Part shown: piece after piece, positions 5,866 through 13,169 of the stretch
How positions within the stretch are numbered: position 1 is the first letter of the stretch
How the letters are laid out: each line of letters begins with the position of its first letter
Assembly (NCBI GenBank): GCA_035288225.1
Contig: DATEAT010000081.1
Span: 1-15,064, forward strand
DNA: 15,064 nt
Direction of reading: 5' to 3'
Source: RBG-16-64-43 sp035288225
GTDB taxonomy: Bacteria > Chloroflexota > Anaerolineae > Anaerolineales > RBG-16-64-43
Translations under genes and position numbers: made by a program
The notes under the pieces: generated by a model
The model's input: the letters and a program-made list of their open reading frames with translations, nothing else
What the model was told of the DNA's origin: nothing
The model's database searches: none

Positions 5866-8649
5866 ATGTCGCCACGACTGTACCTGATTGACGGACATGC
5901 GCTGGCCTATCGCGCCTACTTCGCCCTGAGCGGCGGTGGCCCGGCCCCCGCGCGCTGGATCACTTCCGCTGGCGAGCCCACGGCCGGCGTGTTCGGCTTT
6001 ACCTCCATCCTGCTTTCGCTGATCGAGAAAGAGCAGCCCGAATACTTGGCTGTGGCTTTCGACACCGGTCACACCTTCCGTGACGACCTGTACCCCGAGT
6101 ACAAGGCCACCCGCGAGAAGATGCCGGAAGACCTCGGGCCGCAAATCGAGCGCATCCGTCAGGTAGTGCACGCCTTCGGGTTGCCGATCCTGGAGGCCGA
6201 GGGATTCGAGGCCGACGACGTGCTGGGCACGATTGCCAAACGGGCCGCCGCCGAGGGATGGGAGGTGGTGATCCTCACCGGCGACCGCGACCTGCTGCAG
6301 CTGGTGGATGACCGCATTCGCATCCGCCTGGCCGGGCGCAGCCTGGCGGAGGCCGCGGACTACACCCCGCAGATGGTGCGCGAGCAGTATGGCGTGAGCC
6401 CCGAGCAGTTCGTCGACTACAAAGCGCTGGTCGGCGACAAATCCGACAACATCCCCGGCGTGAGCGGCATCGGCGAGAAATCGGCCGTGGAACTCTTGCG
6501 CGCGCACCCGACGCTGGAGGCGATCTACGCCAACCTGAACGATGTGGCGCCGCGCTACCGCACCAAGCTCGAGGCCGGGCGCGCCAGCGCCGAGCTCTCG
6601 CGCACGCTCTCGGCCATCCGCTGCGACGTGCCGCTGGCCCTCGACCTGGAGCGCTGCCGGGTGGGCCAATCGCGGCGCGACGAGGTGGTTGAGCTCTTCG
6701 GCCAACTGGAATTCCGCTCGCTGCTGGCGCGCTTGCCCGGAACGGTCTCCGCGGCCTTGGCCGCGCCCGGCCGACAAATGGCGATGTTTGCCGAACCTGC
6801 GCACAGCACCTCCCAGCCTGCGACGCAGACCCGGCTGGTGACGAGCGAGGCGGAGCTTGCCGCATTGGCCGCGGACATGGCGCGCGCCCCGCTCATCTCC
6901 TTCGATGTGGAGACGACCTCCACCGACCCGATGCGCGCCGAGGCCGTGGGCCTCTCCGTATCCATCGCGGAGGGCACGGGCTACTACATCCCGCTGCGCC
7001 ACGCCGGCGGGCCCAACCTGCCCGAGGCGTTGGTCGTCGAGCATCTGCGCGGCCCGCTCGGCGAGGCCGGGCCGCCCAAGACCGGCCACAACGTGAAGTA
7101 CGACTACACCATGTTGCAGCGCATGGGAGTGCAGGTGGCGCCGCTGCGCTTCGATAGCATGCTGGCCGAATGGTTGTGCAACCCGGCCTCGCGCAACCTG
7201 GGGCTCAAGGAGCTGGCCTTCGTCCGGCTGCGAGTGGAGATGACTCACATCCAGGCGCTCATCGGCAAGGGCGCCAAGCAAATCACCATGGACGGGGTGC
7301 CCGCCCAAACCGCGGCCGAGTACGCCGCCGCGGATGCCGACATGGCGCTGCGCCTGGTGGCGCCGCTGCGCGCCGAACTCGAGAGCAAGGGACAGCGGGC
7401 CCTGCTCGAAGAGCTCGAGATGCCGCTGGTGCCGGTGCTGGCCGACATGGAAATGGCCGGGGTCAAGCTCGACCTGCCGTACCTCGACCACCTGCAGACG
7501 CGCATGCAGGCCGACCTGCATGCCATCGAAGAAGAGATCCACCAGACGGTGGGCTACTCATTCAACATCAACTCCACCCAGCAGTTGGCGGATGCCCTGT
7601 TCGGCAAACTCGGCCTGCGCCCGCCGGACCGATCGCGCAAGACGGCCGCCGGCAAATTCTCCACCGCCGCCGATGTGCTGGAATCCCTGCGCCACGAGCA
7701 CGTGGTGGTCGAGCAGGTGCTGCGTCACCGCGAACTCTCCAAGCTGCTCTCGACCTACGTGGTGGCCCTGCCCAGCGCCGTGAATCCGCACACCGGCCGG
7801 GTGCACACCTCCTACAACCAGTGCGGCACCGTCACCGGCCGCATCTCCTCCTCCGACCCGAACTTGCAGAACATTCCCACCCGCAGCGACGACGGGCGGG
7901 GCATCCGCCGCGCCTTCATCGCCGAGGCGGGTCACGTGCTGGTGTCGATCGACTATTCGCAGATCGAGCTGCGCATCGCAGCCGCCATGGCAAAGGATGC
8001 GGCGATGACGGCTGCCTTCGAGCGCGGGGAGGACATTCACGCGGCGACGGCCGCCGCGGTGTATGGCGCAAAGCTGAACGAGGTGACCTCGGCCATGCGC
8101 CGCCACGCTAAGGCGGTCAACTTCGGCCTCTTGTACGGGCAGAGCTCCTACGGCCTGACGCGCTCGACCGACCTGACGCTGGCCGAGGCCGAGGCTTTCA
8201 TCAAGGCCTACTTCGAACGCTTCCCGGGCATTCGCGCCTACATTGAGGAGACCAAGCGCAGCGCGGCCGAACTCGGCTACGTGGAAACGCTGCTCGGCCG
8301 GCGGCGCTACTTCCCCGAGCTGCAGCCGGGCTCGCACCTGGATGTGGCCGCGCGCAACCGGGCCGAGCGCGAAGCGATCAACGCTCCCATTCAAGGCACG
8401 GCGGCCGACCTGATCAAGCGCGCGATGATCGCGCTGCCGCGGGCCATCGCCCAGGCGGGGCTCGCGGCACGCATGACCCTGCAAGTGCACGACGAGCTGG
8501 TCTTCGAGTGCGAGGCGCACGAAGTGCGCGACCTGGCGCGCACCGCAGTCGCGGTGATGGAAGGCGCCTACCCGCTCAGCGTGCACCCGCGCGCCGATGC
8601 GAAGGCCGGCATCAACTGGGAAGAAATGGAGACCGTCCCGCTCTCATGA
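5866..8649 (+). CDS. polA: DNA polymerase I
   Basis: This 927-residue repair and Okazaki-processing polymerase has all three activities intact by sequence. The 5'-3' nuclease covers about residues 1-300 (YLIDGHALAYRAY, FEADDVLGT, ILTGDRDLLQLV, VGDKSDNIPGVSGIGEK). The 3'-5' proofreading domain covers about 325-510: Asp347 and Glu349 in FDVET, the NVKYD motif in TGHNVKYDY, and YAAAD. The polymerase domain has motif A with Asp696 (SIDYSQIELR), motif B RRHAKAVNFGLLYG (Arg746, Lys749, Phe753, Tyr757), and motif C HDE with Asp876-Glu877. Phe753 corresponds to E. coli Phe762. The ATG at 5866 gives the normal N-terminus; a frame extending to 5785 lies inside the previous gene. No Shine-Dalgarno is visible in the 16-bp gap, so translation may be coupled to the upstream gene. 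The stop overlaps the next start. Confidence 0.97.
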   Translation: MSPRLYLIDGHALAYRAYFALSGGGPAPARWITSAGEPTAGVFGFTSILLSLIEKEQPEYLAVAFDTGHTFRDDLYPEYKATREKMPEDLGPQIERIRQVVHAFGLPILEAEGFEADDVLGTIAKRAAAEGWEVVILTGDRDLLQLVDDRIRIRLAGRSLAEAADYTPQMVREQYGVSPEQFVDYKALVGDKSDNIPGVSGIGEKSAVELLRAHPTLEAIYANLNDVAPRYRTKLEAGRASAELSRTLSAIRCDVPLALDLERCRVGQSRRDEVVELFGQLEFRSLLARLPGTVSAALAAPGRQMAMFAEPAHSTSQPATQTRLVTSEAELAALAADMARAPLISFDVETTSTDPMRAEAVGLSVSIAEGTGYYIPLRHAGGPNLPEALVVEHLRGPLGEAGPPKTGHNVKYDYTMLQRMGVQVAPLRFDSMLAEWLCNPASRNLGLKELAFVRLRVEMTHIQALIGKGAKQITMDGVPAQTAAEYAAADADMALRLVAPLRAELESKGQRALLEELEMPLVPVLADMEMAGVKLDLPYLDHLQTRMQADLHAIEEEIHQTVGYSFNINSTQQLADALFGKLGLRPPDRSRKTAAGKFSTAADVLESLRHEHVVVEQVLRHRELSKLLSTYVVALPSAVNPHTGRVHTSYNQCGTVTGRISSSDPNLQNIPTRSDDGRGIRRAFIAEAGHVLVSIDYSQIELRIAAAMAKDAAMTAAFERGEDIHAATAAAVYGAKLNEVTSAMRRHAKAVNFGLLYGQSSYGLTRSTDLTLAEAEAFIKAYFERFPGIRAYIEETKRSAAELGYVETLLGRRRYFPELQPGSHLDVAARNRAEREAINAPIQGTAADLIKRAMIALPRAIAQAGLAARMTLQVHDELVFECEAHEVRDLARTAVAVMEGAYPLSVHPRADAKAGINWEEMETVPLS

Positions 8650-10310
8650 GGCCTTCCGCGACTCACCACCCGGCACGCCAGGCGCTGCAGTTGGCCCTGG
8701 CGTGTGCCATGCTCGGGGCCTGCGCGCTTCCGGGTGCCATGCCAACTTCAACGCCCGAGCCTACCCTCACGCCCGCGCCCTCCGCGACGCCGACGCCCAC
8801 GCCCACGACGGTGTGGATCGACTCGGCTATTCCGCCCGAGCTGCGTCAGGCGATCATCCTGCCGGCCGGGACCATGGCGGCCGCTGAAGGGGCCTCGGCC
8901 GACCTGCGCATTCACCTGGGCGCGGGCGAGCCTCTCGCGCAATGGGTGTACGCCCTGGCGGCACGATTCCCGACCGTGATCGACGGCCTCACGTTTGACG
9001 AATTGCGCGCCGCGTGGCGCGGCCAGCCTCCGGCGGCCGTAGGCGGCCAGCCAATGCTCCTCGACCAGGCCACCCTGGAGGCCTTCCGCGCAGTGTGGGA
9101 AGCGCCTGCAGCCGGCGCCACGCTGGTTCTCCCCTCGCCTGAATTACTCGACTACGCCTGGGCACACCCGGGATCGCTGGCGCTGATCCCCTTCGAGGCA
9201 CTCGAACCGCGTTGGAAGGTCCTCACCGTGGATGGACAGTCGCCGTTGTGGAAAGCGTTCGACCCGTCAACCTACGCGCTCACCCTGCCTGTCGCGATAG
9301 ACGGGGAGGGCGACCGGGCGCGGGCACTGGCCGAGGCGCTGCGCGGCAGCCTGCCCTCCACCAACCGCGATGCGGGCAAGCTCACCACGGTCGTGATGAC
9401 CGGCGTCACGGCTCTGGTGCGCGCCACGGCGTGGACCATGGAGCAGAAAGGCCTCACCTACCCGGCGCGCGACATCGGCGCCTGGTTGGCGGAGGCCGAT
9501 ATTACTCACATCAGTAATGAGATCGCCTTCTCGCCGGATTGCCCGGCGCCCGATCCCAGCCAGGAGGCAATCCGTTTTTGCAGCGACCCGCGCTACATCG
9601 AACTGCTGGAAAGCGTGGGCACCGACGTGGTCGAGCTCACCGGGAACCACATGCAGGATTGGGGATCGGCGGCGATGCTCTTCACTCTGGATCTCTATCG
9701 CCAGAGGGGGTGGCAGGTGTTCGGCGGCGGCGCGACTCTTGGCCAGGCACGCCAGCCCGCGCTATTCGAGCACAACGGCAACAAGCTGGCCTTCCTCGGA
9801 TGCAATCCGGCCGGCCCGCAGAGCGACTACGCGACCGATACACGTCCCGGATCGCTGGCGTGCGATTACGAGTGGATGCACGCCGAGGCAGCCCGCCTGC
9901 GGGCCGATGGCTACCTCCCCGTTGCCACCTTCCAATACTTCGAGTACTACACCATGCCGCCGCGGCCGTGGCAGGAGCGGGATTTCAAAGGCATGATCGA
10001 GGCCGGCGCGGTCATCGTCAGCGGCAGCCAGGCGCACCATCCGCAGGCGCTGGCCTTCGAGAGGGGCGCCCTTATCCACTACGGGCTGGGCAATTTGTTC
10101 TTCGACCAGATGAGGTACATCAACCCGTTCGATCAGGTGGTGCCCGGCACGCGCTGGGAAACGATCGACCGGCACGTCTTCTACGACGGGCGACACATCA
10201 GCACCGAACTCCTGACGGCGATGCTGGAAGACTATGCCCGCCCACGGCCGATGACCACCGAGGAACGAACCGCTTTCTTGACTCAGCTCTTCGCCGAGAG
10301 CGGCTGGTAA
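8646..10310 (+). CDS. CapA-family lipoprotein with an N-terminal substrate-binding-like domain
   Basis: This 554-residue protein starts in the polA stop (ATGA overlap), which fixes the start over longer frames. It has a lipoprotein signal with lipobox LGAC (Cys26), then a Thr/Pro-rich linker (about 34-54). Residues about 58-235 resemble a periplasmic binding-protein-like domain (WVYALAARFPTV, ALIPFEALEPRWKVLTVDGQSPL). Residues about 247-525 form a CapA/PgsA-type metallophosphatase-fold domain: VVMTGVTALVR, ADITHISNE, VELTGNHMQDWG, GGGATLGQARQPAL, and SGSQAHHPQ with IHYGLGNLFFDQ. Several catalytic positions differ from classical CapA: the GD Asp is Val254, the His of the HWGxE block is Gln430, and the first His of GxHPH is Gln462. 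It acts outside the membrane, perhaps in envelope polymer metabolism, but activity is doubtful. Confidence 0.88.
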   Translation: MRPSATHHPARQALQLALACAMLGACALPGAMPTSTPEPTLTPAPSATPTPTPTTVWIDSAIPPELRQAIILPAGTMAAAEGASADLRIHLGAGEPLAQWVYALAARFPTVIDGLTFDELRAAWRGQPPAAVGGQPMLLDQATLEAFRAVWEAPAAGATLVLPSPELLDYAWAHPGSLALIPFEALEPRWKVLTVDGQSPLWKAFDPSTYALTLPVAIDGEGDRARALAEALRGSLPSTNRDAGKLTTVVMTGVTALVRATAWTMEQKGLTYPARDIGAWLAEADITHISNEIAFSPDCPAPDPSQEAIRFCSDPRYIELLESVGTDVVELTGNHMQDWGSAAMLFTLDLYRQRGWQVFGGGATLGQARQPALFEHNGNKLAFLGCNPAGPQSDYATDTRPGSLACDYEWMHAEAARLRADGYLPVATFQYFEYYTMPPRPWQERDFKGMIEAGAVIVSGSQAHHPQALAFERGALIHYGLGNLFFDQMRYINPFDQVVPGTRWETIDRHVFYDGRHISTELLTAMLEDYARPRPMTTEERTAFLTQLFAESGW

Positions 10311-10362
10311 CGGCCGCAGCTCTCAGAAGAGACAACTTGATCGAGTTGCGAGGCCAACCAGG

Positions 10363-11715
10363 ATGATTGCTGAAACCATCGCCGCTGCATTGCGTCAGGC
10401 CACTGACACGCGCGAGGTTCTGATCGGGGAAGGGGTGCTGGGCGAATGCGCCAACGTTTTCCGCCGCAACTTCGGCGGTAGCAACGTAGCGTTTATTGCC
10501 GACGAGAATACCTACCGCGCCGCGGGTGAGACCGCGCACGGCGTACTGCTTCGAGCGGGGGTGCGCCTGGATGCCACGCATGTTTTCCCAGGCTCGCCGC
10601 GCCTGCACCCGGAGATCGAGCGGGTCGAGCAGGTCAGGCGCCTGCTCGGCGAATCGCGAGCCATCCCCTTGGTCGTGGGCTCCGGCACGCTCAACGATAT
10701 CGTCAAGCTGGCTGCCCACCAGGTGGGCCGGCCTTACATGGTCGTGGCCACCGCCGCCTCAATGGACGGCTACACCTCCTTCGCGGCAGCCATCACCCAC
10801 GCCGGCGTGAAGCGCGTGGATGCGTGCCCCGCGCCGCGGGCGCTGCTGGCCGACGTGCAGGTGCTCGCCGGCGCGCCTGCGGAACTTACCAGCTCCGGTT
10901 ACGGAGACCTGGCCGGCAAAGTCATATCCGGCGCAGATTGGATGATCGCCGACGCGCTCGGAATGGATCCGATACACCGACCGGCCTGGGATCTCATTCA
11001 GCCGCAGTTGCGCGAGTGGATCGCGGAGCCGCAACGCCTGGCCGCCGGTGACCCTGCCGCGCTCGAGCGCCTCCTCGGCGGCCTGGTGATGGCCGGCCTG
11101 GCCATGCAAGCCGCGCGCTCGTCCTGGCCGGCTTCCGGCAGCGAGCATCTCTTCAGTCACTTGTGGGAGATGGAGGGACTGCCGCACGCCGGGCGCGAGG
11201 TGAGCCACGGGTTCAAGGTTGCCTTGGGGGCTGTGGCCTGTGCGGCGTTCTACGAGAAGTTGCTCGCGACAGATTTCTCCAGGCTGGATGTTCCGGCTCG
11301 TGTGCAAACGTGGCCCACGCACCAAGACCTGGAGACTGAAGCGCGGCGCGCGTTTTCCCTCGCGACCGTGGCGGATAGCGCCGCGCAGGAATCGCTCGCC
11401 AAGTATGACGACCCGAGCCGCGTGGGGCAGCACCTGACGTACATTGAGAAGCACTGGCCGGAGATGCGCGAAGGCCTGCGCGCCCAGTTGATGCCGGCGG
11501 CTGAGTTGGCCGGGCTGATGGCCCAGGCCGGCTGCCCGTCCACGCCGGAGGCGGTCGGCCTCACCCGCGCCGACCTGCGCCGGGATTACAACCGCGCACG
11601 CATGCTGCGCCGGCGCTACACCGCACTGGATCTTGCCTTCGAGGCCGGTGTCTTTCCGCAGCTCCTCGAGGCGCTATTCGCCCCGTCCGGCTTCTGGGCG
11701 CAGCGCTCGCCATAG
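10363..11715 (+). CDS. sn-Glycerol-1-phosphate dehydrogenase, AraM/EgsA family
   Basis: This 450-residue cytoplasmic enzyme should reduce dihydroxyacetone phosphate to sn-glycerol-1-phosphate with NAD(P)H. The N-terminal Rossmann-like domain has the VGSGTLNDIVK and VATAASMDGYTS nucleotide-binding motifs. Metal ligands expected from archaeal G1PDH and Bacillus AraM are present: Asp182 in GYGDLAGK, His262 in GSEHLFSH and His282 in VSHGFKV. Residues about 390-450 form the extra C-terminal region seen in bacterial AraM-like members but not in the shorter archaeal enzymes. The ATG is preceded by a weak GAGG at 10350-10353. The gene lies 52 bp after the CapA-like gene, so it may be cotranscribed. 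No G1P prenyltransferase is in the window. Other members of the iron-dependent alcohol dehydrogenase/glycerol dehydrogenase superfamily are possible, but the motifs favour G1PDH. Confidence 0.92.
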   Translation: MIAETIAAALRQATDTREVLIGEGVLGECANVFRRNFGGSNVAFIADENTYRAAGETAHGVLLRAGVRLDATHVFPGSPRLHPEIERVEQVRRLLGESRAIPLVVGSGTLNDIVKLAAHQVGRPYMVVATAASMDGYTSFAAAITHAGVKRVDACPAPRALLADVQVLAGAPAELTSSGYGDLAGKVISGADWMIADALGMDPIHRPAWDLIQPQLREWIAEPQRLAAGDPAALERLLGGLVMAGLAMQAARSSWPASGSEHLFSHLWEMEGLPHAGREVSHGFKVALGAVACAAFYEKLLATDFSRLDVPARVQTWPTHQDLETEARRAFSLATVADSAAQESLAKYDDPSRVGQHLTYIEKHWPEMREGLRAQLMPAAELAGLMAQAGCPSTPEAVGLTRADLRRDYNRARMLRRRYTALDLAFEAGVFPQLLEALFAPSGFWAQRSP

Positions 11716-12114
11716 CACTACGCCGACGATATCTCTCCATCTTGGGGGCTGCCTGCCGTTCACACAGCCTCAATCGATTTGTCCCGACGACCCTCAGTTG
11801 CGTAGCGTCCTTTCCGCCGACCTCGCTCTCGACCCTCCGGGCGCCGAGGCCATGTCGGCCATCGACGGGAACCTTCCAATCGGAGGGAGATGGACGATTT
11901 CCGGCTGTGGATACGGGGTTTTCAGGGCAGGAGCGCCGCCTCGGTAGGCCTCGCAACACTCGGGACCCAACCAGACATCTAATGTCTCCTTGCGCAGCAT
12001 TCGCGAGGATATTCGTGTCAGCCTCTCGTTAGTTTCGTCCATTGAAGAGCCAATCTCGCCATGGTAGCCTAACCGAAGCCAGACAAATCCAGCCCAAATA
12101 CGAGGCCTGACCCC
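11716..12114. other. Gap with lower GC; holds a doubtful minus-strand ORF at 11794-12042
   Basis: These 399 bp follow the dehydrogenase and precede the ferredoxin. The right half is visibly less GC-rich than the genes around it. A minus-strand frame from ATG at 12042 to a stop at 11794 would encode 82 residues with Cys-Cys and Pro-rich segments (WLGPECCEAY, TPYPQPEIVHLPP). It uses AGG, CGA, ATA and TTA codons, which are rare in the neighbouring genes, and has no clear ribosome site. A small dyad, AGACAT-CTA-ATGTCT, lies at 11973-11987. No terminator was found after the dehydrogenase. I do not claim a gene here. Confidence 0.5.
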
Positions 12115-12303
12115 ATGGCAATGAAGATTACCGAAGAGTGCATCTCCTGCGGTGCGTGTGAGCCGGAGTGCCCCACCAAGTCCATCACCGAAGGCGATCC
12201 GGTGTATGTCATCGATGCGGCGACCTGCGTCGAGTGCAAAGGTCACCACGACTCGCCGAACTGCAAGACGGTGTGCCCCGTCGAGTGCATCGTCCAGGCC
12301 TGA
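12115..12303 (+). CDS. YfhL-type 2[4Fe-4S] ferredoxin
   Basis: This 62-residue cytoplasmic electron carrier has two cluster motifs. The first is C9-x2-C12-x2-C15-x3-C19-P. The second is C38-x2-C41-x8-C50-x3-C54-P, whose long loop (KGHHDSPN) is the mark of the YfhL/Allochromatium-type ferredoxins with unusually low and separated potentials. An extra Cys58 lies outside the motifs. GAGG at 12102-12105 sits nine bases before the ATG; a second in-frame ATG at 12121 is possible but more distant. A strong terminator follows at 12333, so it is likely a single-gene unit. Rubrerythrin follows 143 bp downstream and could take electrons from it, which is an inference from position only. Confidence 0.93.
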   Translation: MAMKITEECISCGACEPECPTKSITEGDPVYVIDAATCVECKGHHDSPNCKTVCPVECIVQA

Positions 12304-12332
12304 GCCGAGAGTCTCGTCCGGGTTTGCGGAGG

Positions 12333-12354
12333 CCCCCGCCCGCGGGGGAGTTTT
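12333..12354 (+). terminator. Intrinsic terminator after the ferredoxin gene
   Basis: CCCCCG (12333-12338) pairs with CGGGGG (12343-12348) around a 4-base loop, then AGTTTT follows. The very stable stem and T run starting 29 bp after the stop make this a standard Rho-independent terminator. Confidence 0.75.
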
Positions 12355-12446
12355 GATTCATCGGTGTGCATGAGGTGCCACGCGATGCCGAGTGAAGCGA
12401 TGGCGATTGCCCACGGGGCAGGGTTCCGCCAAAGGGAGAAAACTCA

Positions 12447-12950
12447 ATGAAGAAGATGACCGAGGCCAATCTCCACTCTGCCTTCGCGGGCGAGAGTCAG
12501 GCCCACATGAAGTACCTGAACTTCGCTGAACGGGCCGAGAAGGAGAAACTGCCCAACGTGGCGCGCCTGTTCCTGGCCACGGCCTACGCCGAGCGGGTTC
12601 ACGCCAGCAATCACCTGCGCGCCCTGGAAGGTATCGCCGGCACAGCGCCGAATCTGGGCGAAGCCATCGCCGGCGAAACTTACGAGGTGGAGGAGATGTA
12701 CCCGGCCTTTACCGCGGTCGCCGAGCGCCAGGAGGAAAAGAAGGCCCTGCGCTCGATGAGCTGGGCCCTCGAGTCCGAGAAGGTACACGCCGCGTTGTAC
12801 GGGGCGGCCAAGCGTGCCGTGGAAGGCGGGACGGACATTTCTGCGGCAGACGTCTTCGTGTGCAGCGCCTGCGGCTTCACGGTCGAGGGTACGGCCCCGG
12901 ATGTCTGCCCGGTGTGCGGCGCCAAGCACGAGTCCTTCCGAAAGTTCTGA
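12447..12950 (+). CDS. Rubrerythrin
   Basis: This 167-residue protein reduces hydrogen peroxide to water in anaerobes and microaerophiles, taking electrons from rubredoxin or ferredoxin systems. Residues 1-130 are the ferritin-like four-helix domain with diiron ligands: Glu16 in AGESQAHMKY, Glu49 and His52 in AERVH, Glu77 and Glu80 in ETYE, and the Glu111-x2-His114 pair in ESEKVH. Residues 136-167 form the C-terminal rubredoxin-like domain, C139-x2-C142 and C154-x2-C157, binding one iron. This is the classical order of domains and a normal length. AGGGAG at 12433-12438, eight bases before the ATG, supports the start. The gene has its own terminator and sits after a ferredoxin. No peroxide-type (PerR) operator was recognised in the 143-bp gap. 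Confidence 0.96.
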   Translation: MKKMTEANLHSAFAGESQAHMKYLNFAERAEKEKLPNVARLFLATAYAERVHASNHLRALEGIAGTAPNLGEAIAGETYEVEEMYPAFTAVAERQEEKKALRSMSWALESEKVHAALYGAAKRAVEGGTDISAADVFVCSACGFTVEGTAPDVCPVCGAKHESFRKF

Positions 12951-12975
12951 CGCAGACCTGGTTCGACAAGAGATT

Positions 12976-13008
12976 ACACGCCCTGGGGCTTCCCAGGGCG
13001 TGTGTGTT
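12976..13008 (+). terminator. Intrinsic terminator-like hairpin after rubrerythrin
   Basis: A perfect 12-bp stem (ACACGCCCTGGG at 12976-12987, CCCAGGGCGTGT at 12992-13003) has a GCTT loop and begins 25 bp after the stop. The following GTGTT is only a weak T tract. Confidence 0.72.
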
Positions 13009-13035
13009 CTAGCGTCTCCGACGACCCGGGCTCGG

Positions 13036-13066
13036 GCGGCCATCTTCTGCAACCGGAGATGGCCGC
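13036..13066. repeat. Hairpin upstream of queG (first of two)
   Basis: GCGGCCATCT (13036-13045) pairs perfectly with AGATGGCCGC (13057-13066) around an 11-base loop. It lies before the candidate queG promoter, so it is either an operator-like dyad or an element from the end of the previous unit. Confidence 0.45.
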
Positions 13067-13070
13067 GCTG

Positions 13071-13093
13071 CTGCCCCCCGAATTGGGAGGCAG
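13071..13093. repeat. Imperfect hairpin upstream of queG (second of two)
   Basis: CTGCCCCCC (13071-13079) pairs with GGGAGGCAG (13085-13093) with one mismatch, around GAATT. It ends 8 bp before the TAGAAT box. Confidence 0.35.
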
Positions 13094-13101
13094 GCCGGGT
13101 T

Positions 13102-13107
13102 TAGAAT
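13102..13107 (+). promoter_or_regulatory. Candidate -10 box (TAGAAT) for queG
   Basis: TAGAAT lies 62 bp before the queG ATG. It is the same hexamer as at 646-651 and 14360-14365. No recognisable -35 box is present. Confidence 0.4.
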
Positions 13108-13169
13108 GATGCTCGTGGGATGGTTCCTGGCTCCACCGTCGCGGCACCACCCCCGCCGGGCGGATCGAT

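Noticed and set aside
5794..7542. A 582-codon minus-strand open frame opposite polA, and a similar one at 7558-8586
   Set aside because: The + strand frame is an unmistakable DNA polymerase I with all motifs. Long antisense frames are expected in GC-rich codon usage.
11561..11959. A 132-codon minus-strand frame across the end of the G1P dehydrogenase gene
   Set aside because: It is Arg/Pro-rich, lies half inside a certain gene and shows no motif or ribosome site.
3862..12363. The 10-mer TGATTCATCG occurs just after two terminator hairpins (3862-3871 and 12354-12363)
   Set aside because: Many repeated 10-mers are expected by chance in 15 kb. The shared position is curious but too weak alone.
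13011..13169. Possible cobalamin or preQ1 riboswitch ahead of queG, as the enzyme uses cobalamin in queuosine synthesis
   Set aside because: No B12-box or preQ1 aptamer core was recognised; the two hairpins mostly precede the probable transcription start.
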